NCBI RefSeq assembly: GCF_014899185.1
Contig: NZ_CP045201.1
Coordinates: forward strand, 2,278,501-2,342,500
DNA: 64,000 nt
Origin: Pseudooceanicola spongiae
Lineage (GTDB): Bacteria > Pseudomonadota > Alphaproteobacteria > Rhodobacterales > Rhodobacteraceae
Direction of reading: 5' to 3'
The stretch's first letter is position 1. The number at the start of each line of letters is the position of its first letter. The translations under genes were made by a program, and so were the position numbers. Shown piece after piece: positions 45,759 to 53,425 of this stretch. Under the pieces are notes generated by a model. The model was not told where the DNA came from, made no database searches, and saw only the letters and a program-made list of their open reading frames with translations.

Positions 45759-46979
45759 TTATTCCCCCACGACCATGATGTTCGCCCCGGCGCGCAGCTG
45801 CTGCAGCGGTTGCGAGACGATGACATCGCCGGTGCTCAGACCGGAGGAGATTTCGACGGTGCGCCCGCCGAACCAGTCGCGCGCCACCTCGACGCCCTGC
45901 CGCACCACCTTGTCGCCGTCGCGCTTGAAGACGTAAGCCCCCGCATCGTCCTGATAGACGGCATTATAGGGCACGCCGATGGCATCGGGTTTCTCCTCAA
46001 GCACCAGACGGCCCGAGGCGAACATGCCACCGCGCAGCAGCCCATCGGGGTTGTCGATGCCGACATAGATCGGCAGCATCCGCGAGCCGGTGATGGCAAC
46101 GGGATTGATCCGCTCCACATTGCCTTTGACCTGCACCGCGCCGACACCCTCGACCGTCAGTTCGACCTCAAGCCCCTGTTTGACGGAGGCGGCGTAGCGC
46201 ACAGGGACGGTCGCCTCGAACTCAAGATGCGACAGATCCACCAGCGTCATCAGCGCCGAACCGATGCCGACATAGGAGCCGGGATCGACGGAGCGGTTGG
46301 AGATCATGCCATCGAAGGGCGCGGTGATGCGGGCATGGCTGAGCGAGGTCTGGGCGCTTTCGACCTGTTTTTCCTGCGCGGTGAGACTGGCGGCGAGCTG
46401 ATCGGCGCTGGCCTGCCCGGTTTCGAGATCGGAGGACGGCGCGAGGCCACGGTTGACCAGATTGCGGGTCCGCTCCAGCTGGTTCTGGGCCAGTTTCAGC
46501 TGGGCGCGGGTGGAATCGGCACTGGCGCGCTGCTGCTCGAGCTGGTTGGTCAGGGTTTCGACGTCGATCTGGATCAGCTGCTGGCCGGTCCTCACGGCGT
46601 CGCCCTCGCGGCCCGTCACATCCTCGACCCGGCCCGAAACCTCGGCCGAGAGGTGCAGTTGTCGCTGCGGCGCCAGCGAGCCGGTGACCTTGACGGTTTC
46701 GCGCAGCAGACGCGGTTCGATCGTCAGCAGCTCGGTCGGCAGGATCTGCATGGTCAGCGTGGTGTCTTCGGCAGGCGCGGCCTGCTCCTCAGGCGCGGCA
46801 CGCTGCGTCTTCATGTACCAGAGCGCACCCGCCGCGATCAGCGCGAGGATCAGCAGGATCAGCCAGCCACGCCGCTTTTTCGGCGCCAGTCCGGCCTTGG
46901 CGCGCGCGGCGGCCTTGCGTTCGCGCCCCGAGAGCGCCCATTCGGGCTTTTGAACATCGTCAGAAGTGTCGCGGGCCAT
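45759..46979 (-). CDS. RND efflux periplasmic adaptor (membrane fusion protein)
   Basis: 406 aa. A cytoplasmic basic stretch is followed by a single N-terminal membrane anchor (WLILLILALIAAGALWYM, about 40-57). Then come the barrel-sandwich segment (VKVTGSLAPQRQLHLSAEVSG), a coiled-coil hairpin (about 160-230, with heptads such as LEQQRASADSTRAQLKLAQNQ in outline) and beta-barrel domain (GMISNRSVDPGSYVGIGSAL). It links the pump to an outer-membrane channel. Three-base gaps on both sides show a tight operon with the regulator and pump genes. Confidence 0.9.
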   Translation of the reverse strand: MARDTSDDVQKPEWALSGRERKAAARAKAGLAPKKRRGWLILLILALIAAGALWYMKTQRAAPEEQAAPAEDTTLTMQILPTELLTIEPRLLRETVKVTGSLAPQRQLHLSAEVSGRVEDVTGREGDAVRTGQQLIQIDVETLTNQLEQQRASADSTRAQLKLAQNQLERTRNLVNRGLAPSSDLETGQASADQLAASLTAQEKQVESAQTSLSHARITAPFDGMISNRSVDPGSYVGIGSALMTLVDLSHLEFEATVPVRYAASVKQGLEVELTVEGVGAVQVKGNVERINPVAITGSRMLPIYVGIDNPDGLLRGGMFASGRLVLEEKPDAIGVPYNAVYQDDAGAYVFKRDGDKVVRQGVEVARDWFGGRTVEISSGLSTGDVIVSQPLQQLRAGANIMVVGE

Positions 46980-46982
46980 GGG

Positions 46983-47489
46983 TCAGTCCTCTGCACTGGG
47001 ATCGGGATGCCCGGTCGCGCCCGGTGGCGGGGGCACTTCGGCGCCGCTGCTCATATGGGCCAGCCATTCTTCAAAGAAATCAGCGGACTGGCGGTAGAAC
47101 TGATTGAAATCCTCGACCCTCTGGCGGGCATCCGCGCGCTCTGGCGGGAAGCTGGCGACAAGATCTTCGATGACCAGATAGTTCTGGCGAAACCGCCCCA
47201 CCAGACGGCTGAGCAACTGGAGATGCGGTTCGGCGACCGCTTCCCAGCCATCCTGCCGCGCGCCGAGATGCGAGACACGCTGCGCCAGCCCGTGCATTTC
47301 AAGCATGCGGGCATTGGTCGAGGCGGAGCCTTTGGAAATGCTCAGCGCTTCGGTCATCTGCTGCAGGGTGCGGGGTTCGCCCTCGGTCAGAAGGTAGGCC
47401 AGGATCTGGCCGGAAATCCGCGTGCCGCCGTCGCCTTGCGACATCAGGCCCATGGTTTCGATGAATCGGTCGACGGGATTTTCACTCAT
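46983..47489 (-). CDS. GbsR/MarR-type transcriptional regulator of the efflux operon
   Basis: 168 aa. A winged helix-turn-helix lies at about 24-85 (ISGQILAYLLTEGEPRTLQQM, then ALSISKGSASTNARMLEMHG), matching the GbsR subgroup of MarR-like regulators, and a helical dimerisation tail follows. It is first in the operon with the adaptor and pump genes and has a large palindrome just upstream, so autoregulated repression of efflux is the natural reading (inference). Confidence 0.85.
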   Translation of the reverse strand: MSENPVDRFIETMGLMSQGDGGTRISGQILAYLLTEGEPRTLQQMTEALSISKGSASTNARMLEMHGLAQRVSHLGARQDGWEAVAEPHLQLLSRLVGRFRQNYLVIEDLVASFPPERADARQRVEDFNQFYRQSADFFEEWLAHMSSGAEVPPPPGATGHPDPSAED

Positions 47490-47507
47490 GCTGCACCGCT
47501 GACAGCT

Positions 47508-47547
47508 TTGTTCGAATCGTTCAATATGGAATGAACGTACTGAACAA
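47508..47547. promoter_or_regulatory. Nested palindromic operator upstream of the GbsR-type gene
   Basis: Four six-base arms are placed symmetrically. TTGTTC (47508-47513) pairs with GAACAA (47542-47547), and CGTTCA (47518-47523) pairs with TGAACG (47532-47537). The spacers are 4, 8 and 4 bases and all arm positions match. The centre lies about 38 bases before the ATG of the regulator. Each arm contains a GTTC/GAAC core, so two dimers could bind. This is very probably the operator of the regulator it precedes. Confidence 0.8.
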
Positions 47548-47568
47548 CTTGTGATGCGAGCGCGAAAA

Positions 47569-47597
47569 GGGCCCGAGCGGGGGATGCCGCCCGGGCC
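47569..47597 (-). terminator. Terminator of the glycosyltransferase/flippase operon
   Basis: GGCCCG (47570-47575) and CGGGCC (47592-47597) with further inner CGG/CCG pairing form a strong GC hairpin. On the minus strand it runs into TTTT. It lies about 90 bases after the last glycosyltransferase gene of the operon. Confidence 0.7.
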
Positions 47598-47689
47598 AAG
47601 GTGCCCGCAACCTGACGGAGCAGGTCTGCAACGGACGTGAGCTGGGTATGAGCTCTTCGCCGGTGCAGAACGCGGGATGGCGCGTGGTC

Positions 47690-48700
47690 TCAGGCGACCA
47701 GATGGGGGGAGCGGCGCAGCACTTCGCCGGTCAGGGATTCAAACAGGCCGAGCCAGCCTTCGCGGGTCTTGCGCTCTGGCGAGGGGGCAGAGGCGCGGCG
47801 GCGTGGCACCGTGACGACATGCGCCGTCATCTCGGAAAGGCTGTCGGTCCAGTCGGTGACCGAAAGACCGCGACAGGGGTGCGAGGCCTCCTCGGCATGA
47901 TCGCGCAGACCGTCGATGCAGGACACGGCCAGCAGGCGCCCGGCGGCGCGCGCCTCAAGGGCGACGATGCCGTAGGGTTCCCAGCGCGAGGGCATCAGGA
48001 TGGCGTCGCACTGCGCCATGGCGGCGACCGGATCGGCGACAAAGGCATGGAAGCGGATGCGCGGATCGGTCCCGGCGGCGGCGCGCAGGCTCTGTTCCTC
48101 GGCGCCACTGCCGTAGATGTTGAGACGCAGGTCAGGCCCGGACAGCGCGCGGAAGGCCAGGATCGCGATGTCAAAGCCCTTCTGCGCATCGAAGCGCCCG
48201 ATCAGCCCGAAGGTGCGCGCCGGACCGGCGACCGCGGGCAGCGCCCGGAAGGCCGAAAGATCGACGCAGGGGTGGATCACCTCGACCTTCTCCGCCGGCG
48301 CCAGACCCCGGCTGACCAGCCAGAGACGCTGCCCCTCGGAGACCGCGACGACGCGATCGAACAGCGCATAGGCGCAGCGCAGCAGGGTCTGAAAGCGGGC
48401 GCGGGCGGTGACACGGGCCGCGACGAAACCCGCCGAATAGCTGTGCTCGACATGCACGAGGGGCGTGCCGGCGTTGCGCGCGCGCAGCAGCATCAGCCCC
48501 GCCAGACCGCGCCATGTGATGGCAAGGTGCGAGACGATGATGTCGGCTTCGATGGGGCGGATCGCGGGATTGGCGCGGGGCACAGCGATGACCTCATGCT
48601 GGGCAAAGGCCTGCATGCCGGGGTCGCGGGCCAGGAAATCGAGGTAACGGGTGACGCCGCCGGGGCCGGTATCGTCAACGAGATGTGCAATGCGGAGCAT
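47690..48700 (-). CDS. Glycosyltransferase, GT4 family
   Basis: 336 aa. The N-terminal Rossmann start is IAHLVDDTGPGGVTRYLDFL. The C-terminal donor-binding domain has FGLIGRFDAQKGFDIAI and the E-x7-E type element in MPSRWEPYGIVALEARAAG. It transfers a sugar from a nucleotide donor onto the lipid-linked exopolysaccharide unit in the cytoplasm. It is last of four genes transcribed from the promoter region near 52000. The sugar cannot be predicted. Confidence 0.86.
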   Translation of the reverse strand: MLRIAHLVDDTGPGGVTRYLDFLARDPGMQAFAQHEVIAVPRANPAIRPIEADIIVSHLAITWRGLAGLMLLRARNAGTPLVHVEHSYSAGFVAARVTARARFQTLLRCAYALFDRVVAVSEGQRLWLVSRGLAPAEKVEVIHPCVDLSAFRALPAVAGPARTFGLIGRFDAQKGFDIAILAFRALSGPDLRLNIYGSGAEEQSLRAAAGTDPRIRFHAFVADPVAAMAQCDAILMPSRWEPYGIVALEARAAGRLLAVSCIDGLRDHAEEASHPCRGLSVTDWTDSLSEMTAHVVTVPRRRASAPSPERKTREGWLGLFESLTGEVLRRSPHLVA

Positions 48701-48720
48701 GGGGCTATCCTTTGATCAGA

Positions 48721-49719
48721 TCAGCTGTTGGCGGTGCGGCGACGCAGCTGCCGGCGCATGAGGTCGATGGCCTTAGGCCCGGCGAGGCGCAGCACCAGCG
48801 CGGCTGTCAGGGTGGTCAGGGTCTTGGCGGGTTCTTCCCACAGCGGCAGGCGCGAGGCGGCGAAAGACTGGCGCATCAGGGCCAGCGCCTGATCCCCCTG
48901 CCCCGAGGTGACGGCGCGGCGGGCGAGGTAGCGCAGCTGATAGGCGCGCGCTGCGGGCAGGGTCGCGGCGAAGAAACCCGGGTTCAGCGGGACCAGCTTG
49001 CCGACCATGCGGTTCCAGTTGCCGTATTGCGCAGTGATGCCTGCCGACAGGCCCTGCGCCGCAACGCGATATTGCGTCAGCAGGCCGGGGATCCCCTCGA
49101 CCGTCCAGTCGGTGCTCAGCATCAGGCGCAACCACAGCTCGATATCCTCGGACTGGCGCAGGCGTTCGTCAAAGTACCAGTCGCGCAGCTCTTCGTGCCT
49201 GGGGCGGAAGGCGATATCCTCCAGCGCGGTGCGGCGGATGACCGGAGAGGAGCCATTGCCGATGGGATTGCGCTTGAACATATGCGCGGCGGTGATGCCG
49301 CGCAGACGTGGGCGCTGCGACAGGCCGGTGGGCTGGCCCGCGTCGTCGATCAGGATGGCGCCGGAGAAGCTGATGCCGACCTGGGGGTTATCCTCAAGGT
49401 GGGCGATATGGGCGGCGAGCTTGCCCGGACGCCACAGGTCATCGGCATCGCAGAAGCCGATAAAACGGCCACGGGCGGCGGCAATGCCACTGTTGCGCGC
49501 CCCGGCGAGGCCCCGGTTGGCCTGCTGCACGATGCGGATGCGGGCGTCGTCAAAGCTGCGCGCCATTGCCACGGTGCCGTCGCAGGAGCCGTCATCGACG
49601 ACGACGATCTCGAAGGCCGCATAGGTCTGGGCCAGCAGGCTGCGCAACGTGTCACCAAGGGTGGCGGCGACGTTATAGGCGGGAACAACGATCGAGGCGC
49701 GGGGCGTCAGCAGGGTCAT
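48721..49719 (-). CDS. Glycosyltransferase, GT2 family (first)
   Basis: 332 aa. A GT-A fold is shown by ASIVVPAYNVAATLGDTLRS, VVVDDGSCDGT and the metal-binding FCDADDLWRPG. It adds one sugar to the repeat unit on the cytoplasmic face. It lies 20 bases upstream of the GT4 gene and 24 bases downstream of the second GT2 gene. The two GT2 proteins share layout and C-terminal segments (YLARRA), suggesting an old duplication. Confidence 0.86.
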   Translation of the reverse strand: MTLLTPRASIVVPAYNVAATLGDTLRSLLAQTYAAFEIVVVDDGSCDGTVAMARSFDDARIRIVQQANRGLAGARNSGIAAARGRFIGFCDADDLWRPGKLAAHIAHLEDNPQVGISFSGAILIDDAGQPTGLSQRPRLRGITAAHMFKRNPIGNGSSPVIRRTALEDIAFRPRHEELRDWYFDERLRQSEDIELWLRLMLSTDWTVEGIPGLLTQYRVAAQGLSAGITAQYGNWNRMVGKLVPLNPGFFAATLPAARAYQLRYLARRAVTSGQGDQALALMRQSFAASRLPLWEEPAKTLTTLTAALVLRLAGPKAIDLMRRQLRRRTANS

Positions 49720-49743
49720 GGCATGTCTTCCTTTACGTCGGGG

Positions 49744-50679
49744 TCAGGCAGCAAACAGAAGGGCGCGCACGGGACGCGGCAGGATCAGGGCAACGACTGC
49801 GGCGAGGGCCGTGGCGCCCCCCCGGAAGGGGTCGGAGAAAAAGCCGATCGGGCTTTTCAGCACCCCTGCCACGGCCAGACGCAGGGCCACGCTGGGCGGC
49901 GCATTGGTGCGCAGCGCGCGGCGGGCGAGGTAGCGCAGGTAGATGGCCTCCTGTGCGGGACTGGGGGCATATCCGTAGTGTCCGGCCGCTTTCACCGCAG
50001 CCGCCCGACCGGCGCGCATCGCCCGCAGATCCGCCGAGAGCCCCTGCGCGCAGGTGCGGTAGTAGACCAACAGCGTGTCGAGCCCGATGACGCGGTGGCC
50101 TTCGGCAACCAGACGGATCAGCCACTCCAGATCCTCATTGTGCACGATCTCGGGGTCGAAGCCGCCGGTCACGGCAAAGACCGAACTGCGCACGCAGACG
50201 TTCGACATCGTGCAGACCGGGTTTTCGCCCAGCAGCATCTGGACGCTGAGATCCTCGCTCGGGACCGAGGACTGGGTGCGGCTCCGCGCGCCGTCAAAGA
50301 AGGCAATCCGCCCGTAGGCTGCCGCGACCGAGGCATCCTGAAAGGTCGCGTCCATCCGGGCCAGCTTGGTCGGGTCGAACAGGTCGTCGGCATCGCAGAA
50401 CGACAGGATCTCGCCGCGGGCCTCGTGCAGGGCGAGGTTGCGGGCGGCACTGGGCCCCTTGCCGGTGTTGCGCAGCGCACGAAAGCGCGGATCGCGGGCC
50501 GCCGCTTCGGCGATCAGGGTCGGGGTGGCGTCTGTGCTGCCATCGTCGATCAGCAGGGCCTGCCAGTTGCCAAAGGTCTGGGATTCAAGGCTGGCGAGGG
50601 TTTCGCGCAGGGTATCAGCGGCATTCCAGCAAGGCACAACAATCGTGAAACGGTACAGGTAGGGCATGGCGAAGGTCAT
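49744..50679 (-). CDS. Glycosyltransferase, GT2 family (second)
   Basis: 311 aa. It has FTIVVPCWNAADTLRETLAS, LLIDDGSTDATP and the metal site SFCDADDLFDPTK. The start at 50679 lies one base from the flippase stop, with an in-frame ATG at 50667 as alternative. It belongs to the same operon and has the same type of role as the neighbouring GT2 protein. Confidence 0.86.
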   Translation of the reverse strand: MTFAMPYLYRFTIVVPCWNAADTLRETLASLESQTFGNWQALLIDDGSTDATPTLIAEAAARDPRFRALRNTGKGPSAARNLALHEARGEILSFCDADDLFDPTKLARMDATFQDASVAAAYGRIAFFDGARSRTQSSVPSEDLSVQMLLGENPVCTMSNVCVRSSVFAVTGGFDPEIVHNEDLEWLIRLVAEGHRVIGLDTLLVYYRTCAQGLSADLRAMRAGRAAAVKAAGHYGYAPSPAQEAIYLRYLARRALRTNAPPSVALRLAVAGVLKSPIGFFSDPFRGGATALAAVVALILPRPVRALLFAA

Positions 50680-50680
50680 A

Positions 50681-51919
50681 TCAAAAGGCCTCTTGGCGGG
50701 TAAAACGATACACCGGAGCGAGGACGAACAGGGCCGCGCCGATTTGGGTGATGAGCGCCACGGCGAGATAGCCGAAGGCGATGGAGGTCAGGCCATAACG
50801 GGCCAGAAGGGCGGTGTTGGCGATCAGTGCCAGGGTCATGGCGAGGGTCAGCAGCAGCTCGGTCTGGGGTTGATTCTGGGCGCGCAGCCATTGCGCGGCA
50901 CCGGACCAGAGCACGCCGGGGATCGCCGCGAGGCACAGCACCGAGACGATCGTGTCGATGCCCTGCCAGTGGTCACCGAACAGGATCGGCACGTAGAAGG
51001 GCGCGGCCATGGCCTGGGCGATCACCACCGGGGCAATCACTGCAAGGCTGAGGCCCATGGCGCGGCGCAGGGCGGCAGCGGGATCACTGGCCGCACAAAG
51101 ATGCGGGAACAGCGCGACCGAGAAGGCCTGAGCGAAGGAGGTGGCGAGGCCGAGACCGGCGTTGAAGGCCATGAAGTAGAGGCCCAGCGCCTCGGTCCCC
51201 AGAAGGGCGACGATGACCAGCTTATCGGCCTGCAAGCGCATGGCCTTGGTGACTTCAACCCCGAGAACCGACAGGCCGTAGGAGACGAAGGGGCGCAGCG
51301 GCGCCGGGGCGACATTGCGGTCCGGGCTCCAGGGGCGCAGGCGGCGCATGGCGATCAGCCAGATCGGGGCGGCCAGAAGGCGCGGCAGCACCAGCGCCAG
51401 CGGGCCGGGGACGAGCACGGCGAGGATGGCCGACATGACGTTCGCGCCCACCACCTGACCGGCGGCGATGGCGGCGGTTTCCTGCAGGCGGCCTTCGCGC
51501 ATCGCCAGGGCACAGTGCACGAGGCCCGCAGGCATGAAGACATATTCGCCGGCCAGCACCGCGATCAGGATGAACAGCGCCCAGTCGCCGGTGGCGGCAA
51601 AGATCACCGCGCCGATGGCGATCTGCAGGGCAAACAGGCCAAAGCACCAGACGTTGAAGATGCGGCGCGCGGTGCGGCAGGTGGCCTCCAGCGCGTCGGG
51701 GCGGGCCGAGATGATGCGCTGGCCGACACCGTTTTCGGTCAGCGCCTTGAGGATATCGGCAGCCGCCAGCGCGGCAGCGGCGACACCGATCGCAGTGGCA
51801 TCCATGGTCCGGGCGACCGCCACGACGACCAGAAGCCGCGACGCTTTCGCCGCCACTTCCGACAGGCAATAGGCTGTCAGGTGGCGGGCAAAGGGTCCGA
51901 GGCGATCAGTGAGCATCAT
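50681..51919 (-). CDS. Polysaccharide flippase (Wzx/MATE-like)
   Basis: 412 aa from the ATG at 51919; an upstream extension to 52024 is open but not protein-like and would run through the operator-like region. There are about 12 membrane helices, and the N-terminal LSEVAAKASRLLVVVAVARTMDA pattern is typical of oligosaccharide flippases. It moves the lipid-linked repeat unit across the inner membrane. First gene of the operon flippase-GT2-GT2-GT4; a CTATCC-type box lies about 118 bases upstream. Confidence 0.82.
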   Translation of the reverse strand: MMLTDRLGPFARHLTAYCLSEVAAKASRLLVVVAVARTMDATAIGVAAAALAAADILKALTENGVGQRIISARPDALEATCRTARRIFNVWCFGLFALQIAIGAVIFAATGDWALFILIAVLAGEYVFMPAGLVHCALAMREGRLQETAAIAAGQVVGANVMSAILAVLVPGPLALVLPRLLAAPIWLIAMRRLRPWSPDRNVAPAPLRPFVSYGLSVLGVEVTKAMRLQADKLVIVALLGTEALGLYFMAFNAGLGLATSFAQAFSVALFPHLCAASDPAAALRRAMGLSLAVIAPVVIAQAMAAPFYVPILFGDHWQGIDTIVSVLCLAAIPGVLWSGAAQWLRAQNQPQTELLLTLAMTLALIANTALLARYGLTSIAFGYLAVALITQIGAALFVLAPVYRFTRQEAF

Positions 51920-52036
51920 GGCGGTCCGTTCCGTGAGGGTACGCCGGCAAATCGGCGGTGTGTGATCTATAGCGCGCAGCCCACTCAACCGTCGCGGTCC
52001 CGGCGGGACAGGTGTTGCGCCCAAAGGTCGAGCCTC

Positions 52037-52052
52037 CTATCCTTTCGGATAT
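52037..52052. promoter_or_regulatory. CTATCC-N4-GGATAG-type inverted repeat, site 1 (flippase/export promoters)
   Basis: CTATCC at 52037-52042, spacer TTTC, GGATAT at 52047-52052 (one mismatch to the inverted repeat). It lies between the divergent flippase and export genes, about 118 and 86 bases from their starts. This is one of four such sites in the exopolysaccharide locus. Confidence 0.7.
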
Positions 52053-52137
52053 ATGCGCCTCACCTTGCGGCGGCTGTTCGGCCTGACCAGCCCGTCTAAC
52101 ATCGTGATTCCGCGCCGAATTCTTCGGAGGTGCCCGA

Positions 52138-53415
52138 TTGGCCGTTCCTGTTCGCCCCGGTTCTGACTGCCGCCCCGACAGCGGGGCCACAGGGCGTCGC
52201 AGCCTGCGCCGCCGGGCGGGCCTGGCCCTTCTGGTGGGCCTGACCGCCTGTGCTCCGCCGCGCAGCCCGGCCAACTTGGAACCGGCGGCTGCGGGCGGGG
52301 CCTATCAGGCGCAATACCGTGATCCCGAACGCCCGCGTGAGGCGCAGCCGCTGCTGCGCTCCGCCCAGATGAACGCGGCGCGCTGCCTGCCCTTTGCCGG
52401 TGGTGCAGGCGATGGCAGCGGCGGCAAGCTGGGCGGGCGCGCGCCTGCCTCCTTGCGAGGAGAGCTGCTGTCGCGCGGCGATCTGCTGGACCTGCGCCTG
52501 CCCGAGGACGAGACGTTCACCGACGAATACGTCGTGTCGCGCGATGGCACGCTGAAGCTGCCCTACCTGACGCCGATCCCGGCGCAGGGGCGGTCCACCC
52601 GCGATGTCATGGGCGCGATCCGCAGCGGGCTGGTGGATGGCGGCTTTTATACCGAGGATCCGACGGTTTCGCTGCTGGTGGAGGATTTCGCCGCCGCGCG
52701 GGTGGCGATCTCGGGCGCTGTATTTGAACCCAAGACCGCCGATATCGGTGGCGTGCCCGGCGATCAGGTGGATGTGAGGCGGCAAGGGGCGCTTGGCGAC
52801 TCGACCGAGGGGCGCAATATCTCGGTCGCGCTGCGCGCGGCGGGCGGCGTGCGCCCGGATGCGGATCTGTCGGCGGTGCGCCTGACGCGGGGGGGTACGA
52901 ACTATCGCCTCGATCTGCGCGGCGCGCTGGAGGGGCGCAGCTTTGACGACGTGATGCTGATCAGCGGTGATGAAGTTCATGTGCCGACGCGGGATTGCTT
53001 TCAGGACTGGATGCTGGCGCCGGGGCCGATCAGCCCGCCGGGTGTCTCGCTCTACCTGTCGAACCTGACGCAACCGGCGACGGGCAATGCGCCCTCGGCC
53101 ATTGGGCAGACCGTGCGGCAGGTGCCATATGGCACAAGGTTCATGCAGGCGGTGGTGGATTCCAACTGTGTCGGCGGGGCGCGGGCGACCAGTGCGCATC
53201 GCTCAGCCGCGCTGTTTTCGCGCAATCCGGTGACCAAGGTTTCTGTCGTGATCGAGCGTGGCATTGAGGACATGCGCGCGCGGGCAGAGCGCGATGACTA
53301 TGACCCCTACCTGCTGCCGGGCGATGCTATTGCCTGCTACGACAGCACCATCACCAATATCACCGAAGTCGGGCGGGTGCTGGGCATTGTCGGGGCTGTG
53401 ACGCTGCTGAAGTGA
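52138..53415 (+). CDS. Polysaccharide export lipoprotein (Wza/OPX family)
   Basis: 425 aa from a TTG start that has GGAGG seven bases upstream (52126-52130). A basic N-terminus and the lipobox LTAC at about residues 35-38 mark an outer-membrane lipoprotein. The polysaccharide biosynthesis/export domain is seen in LSRGDLLDLRLPEDETFTDEY with VSRDGTLKLPYL. SLBB-like segments follow (ARVAISGAVFEPKTADIGG; SVALRAAGGVRPDADLSAV). It forms the outer-membrane exit channel for the polysaccharide. The TTG start may lower its translation. Confidence 0.83.
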   Translation: MAVPVRPGSDCRPDSGATGRRSLRRRAGLALLVGLTACAPPRSPANLEPAAAGGAYQAQYRDPERPREAQPLLRSAQMNAARCLPFAGGAGDGSGGKLGGRAPASLRGELLSRGDLLDLRLPEDETFTDEYVVSRDGTLKLPYLTPIPAQGRSTRDVMGAIRSGLVDGGFYTEDPTVSLLVEDFAAARVAISGAVFEPKTADIGGVPGDQVDVRRQGALGDSTEGRNISVALRAAGGVRPDADLSAVRLTRGGTNYRLDLRGALEGRSFDDVMLISGDEVHVPTRDCFQDWMLAPGPISPPGVSLYLSNLTQPATGNAPSAIGQTVRQVPYGTRFMQAVVDSNCVGGARATSAHRSAALFSRNPVTKVSVVIERGIEDMRARAERDDYDPYLLPGDAIACYDSTITNITEVGRVLGIVGAVTLLK

Positions 53416-53425
53416 GCCGGGCCGT

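Noticed and set aside
42543..47534. A 1,663-codon open frame on the plus strand
   Set aside because: It is the antisense of the RND pump, adaptor and regulator genes. The predicted protein is a His/Gln/Asp/Arg-rich string with no domain, typical of the reverse frame of GC-rich genes.
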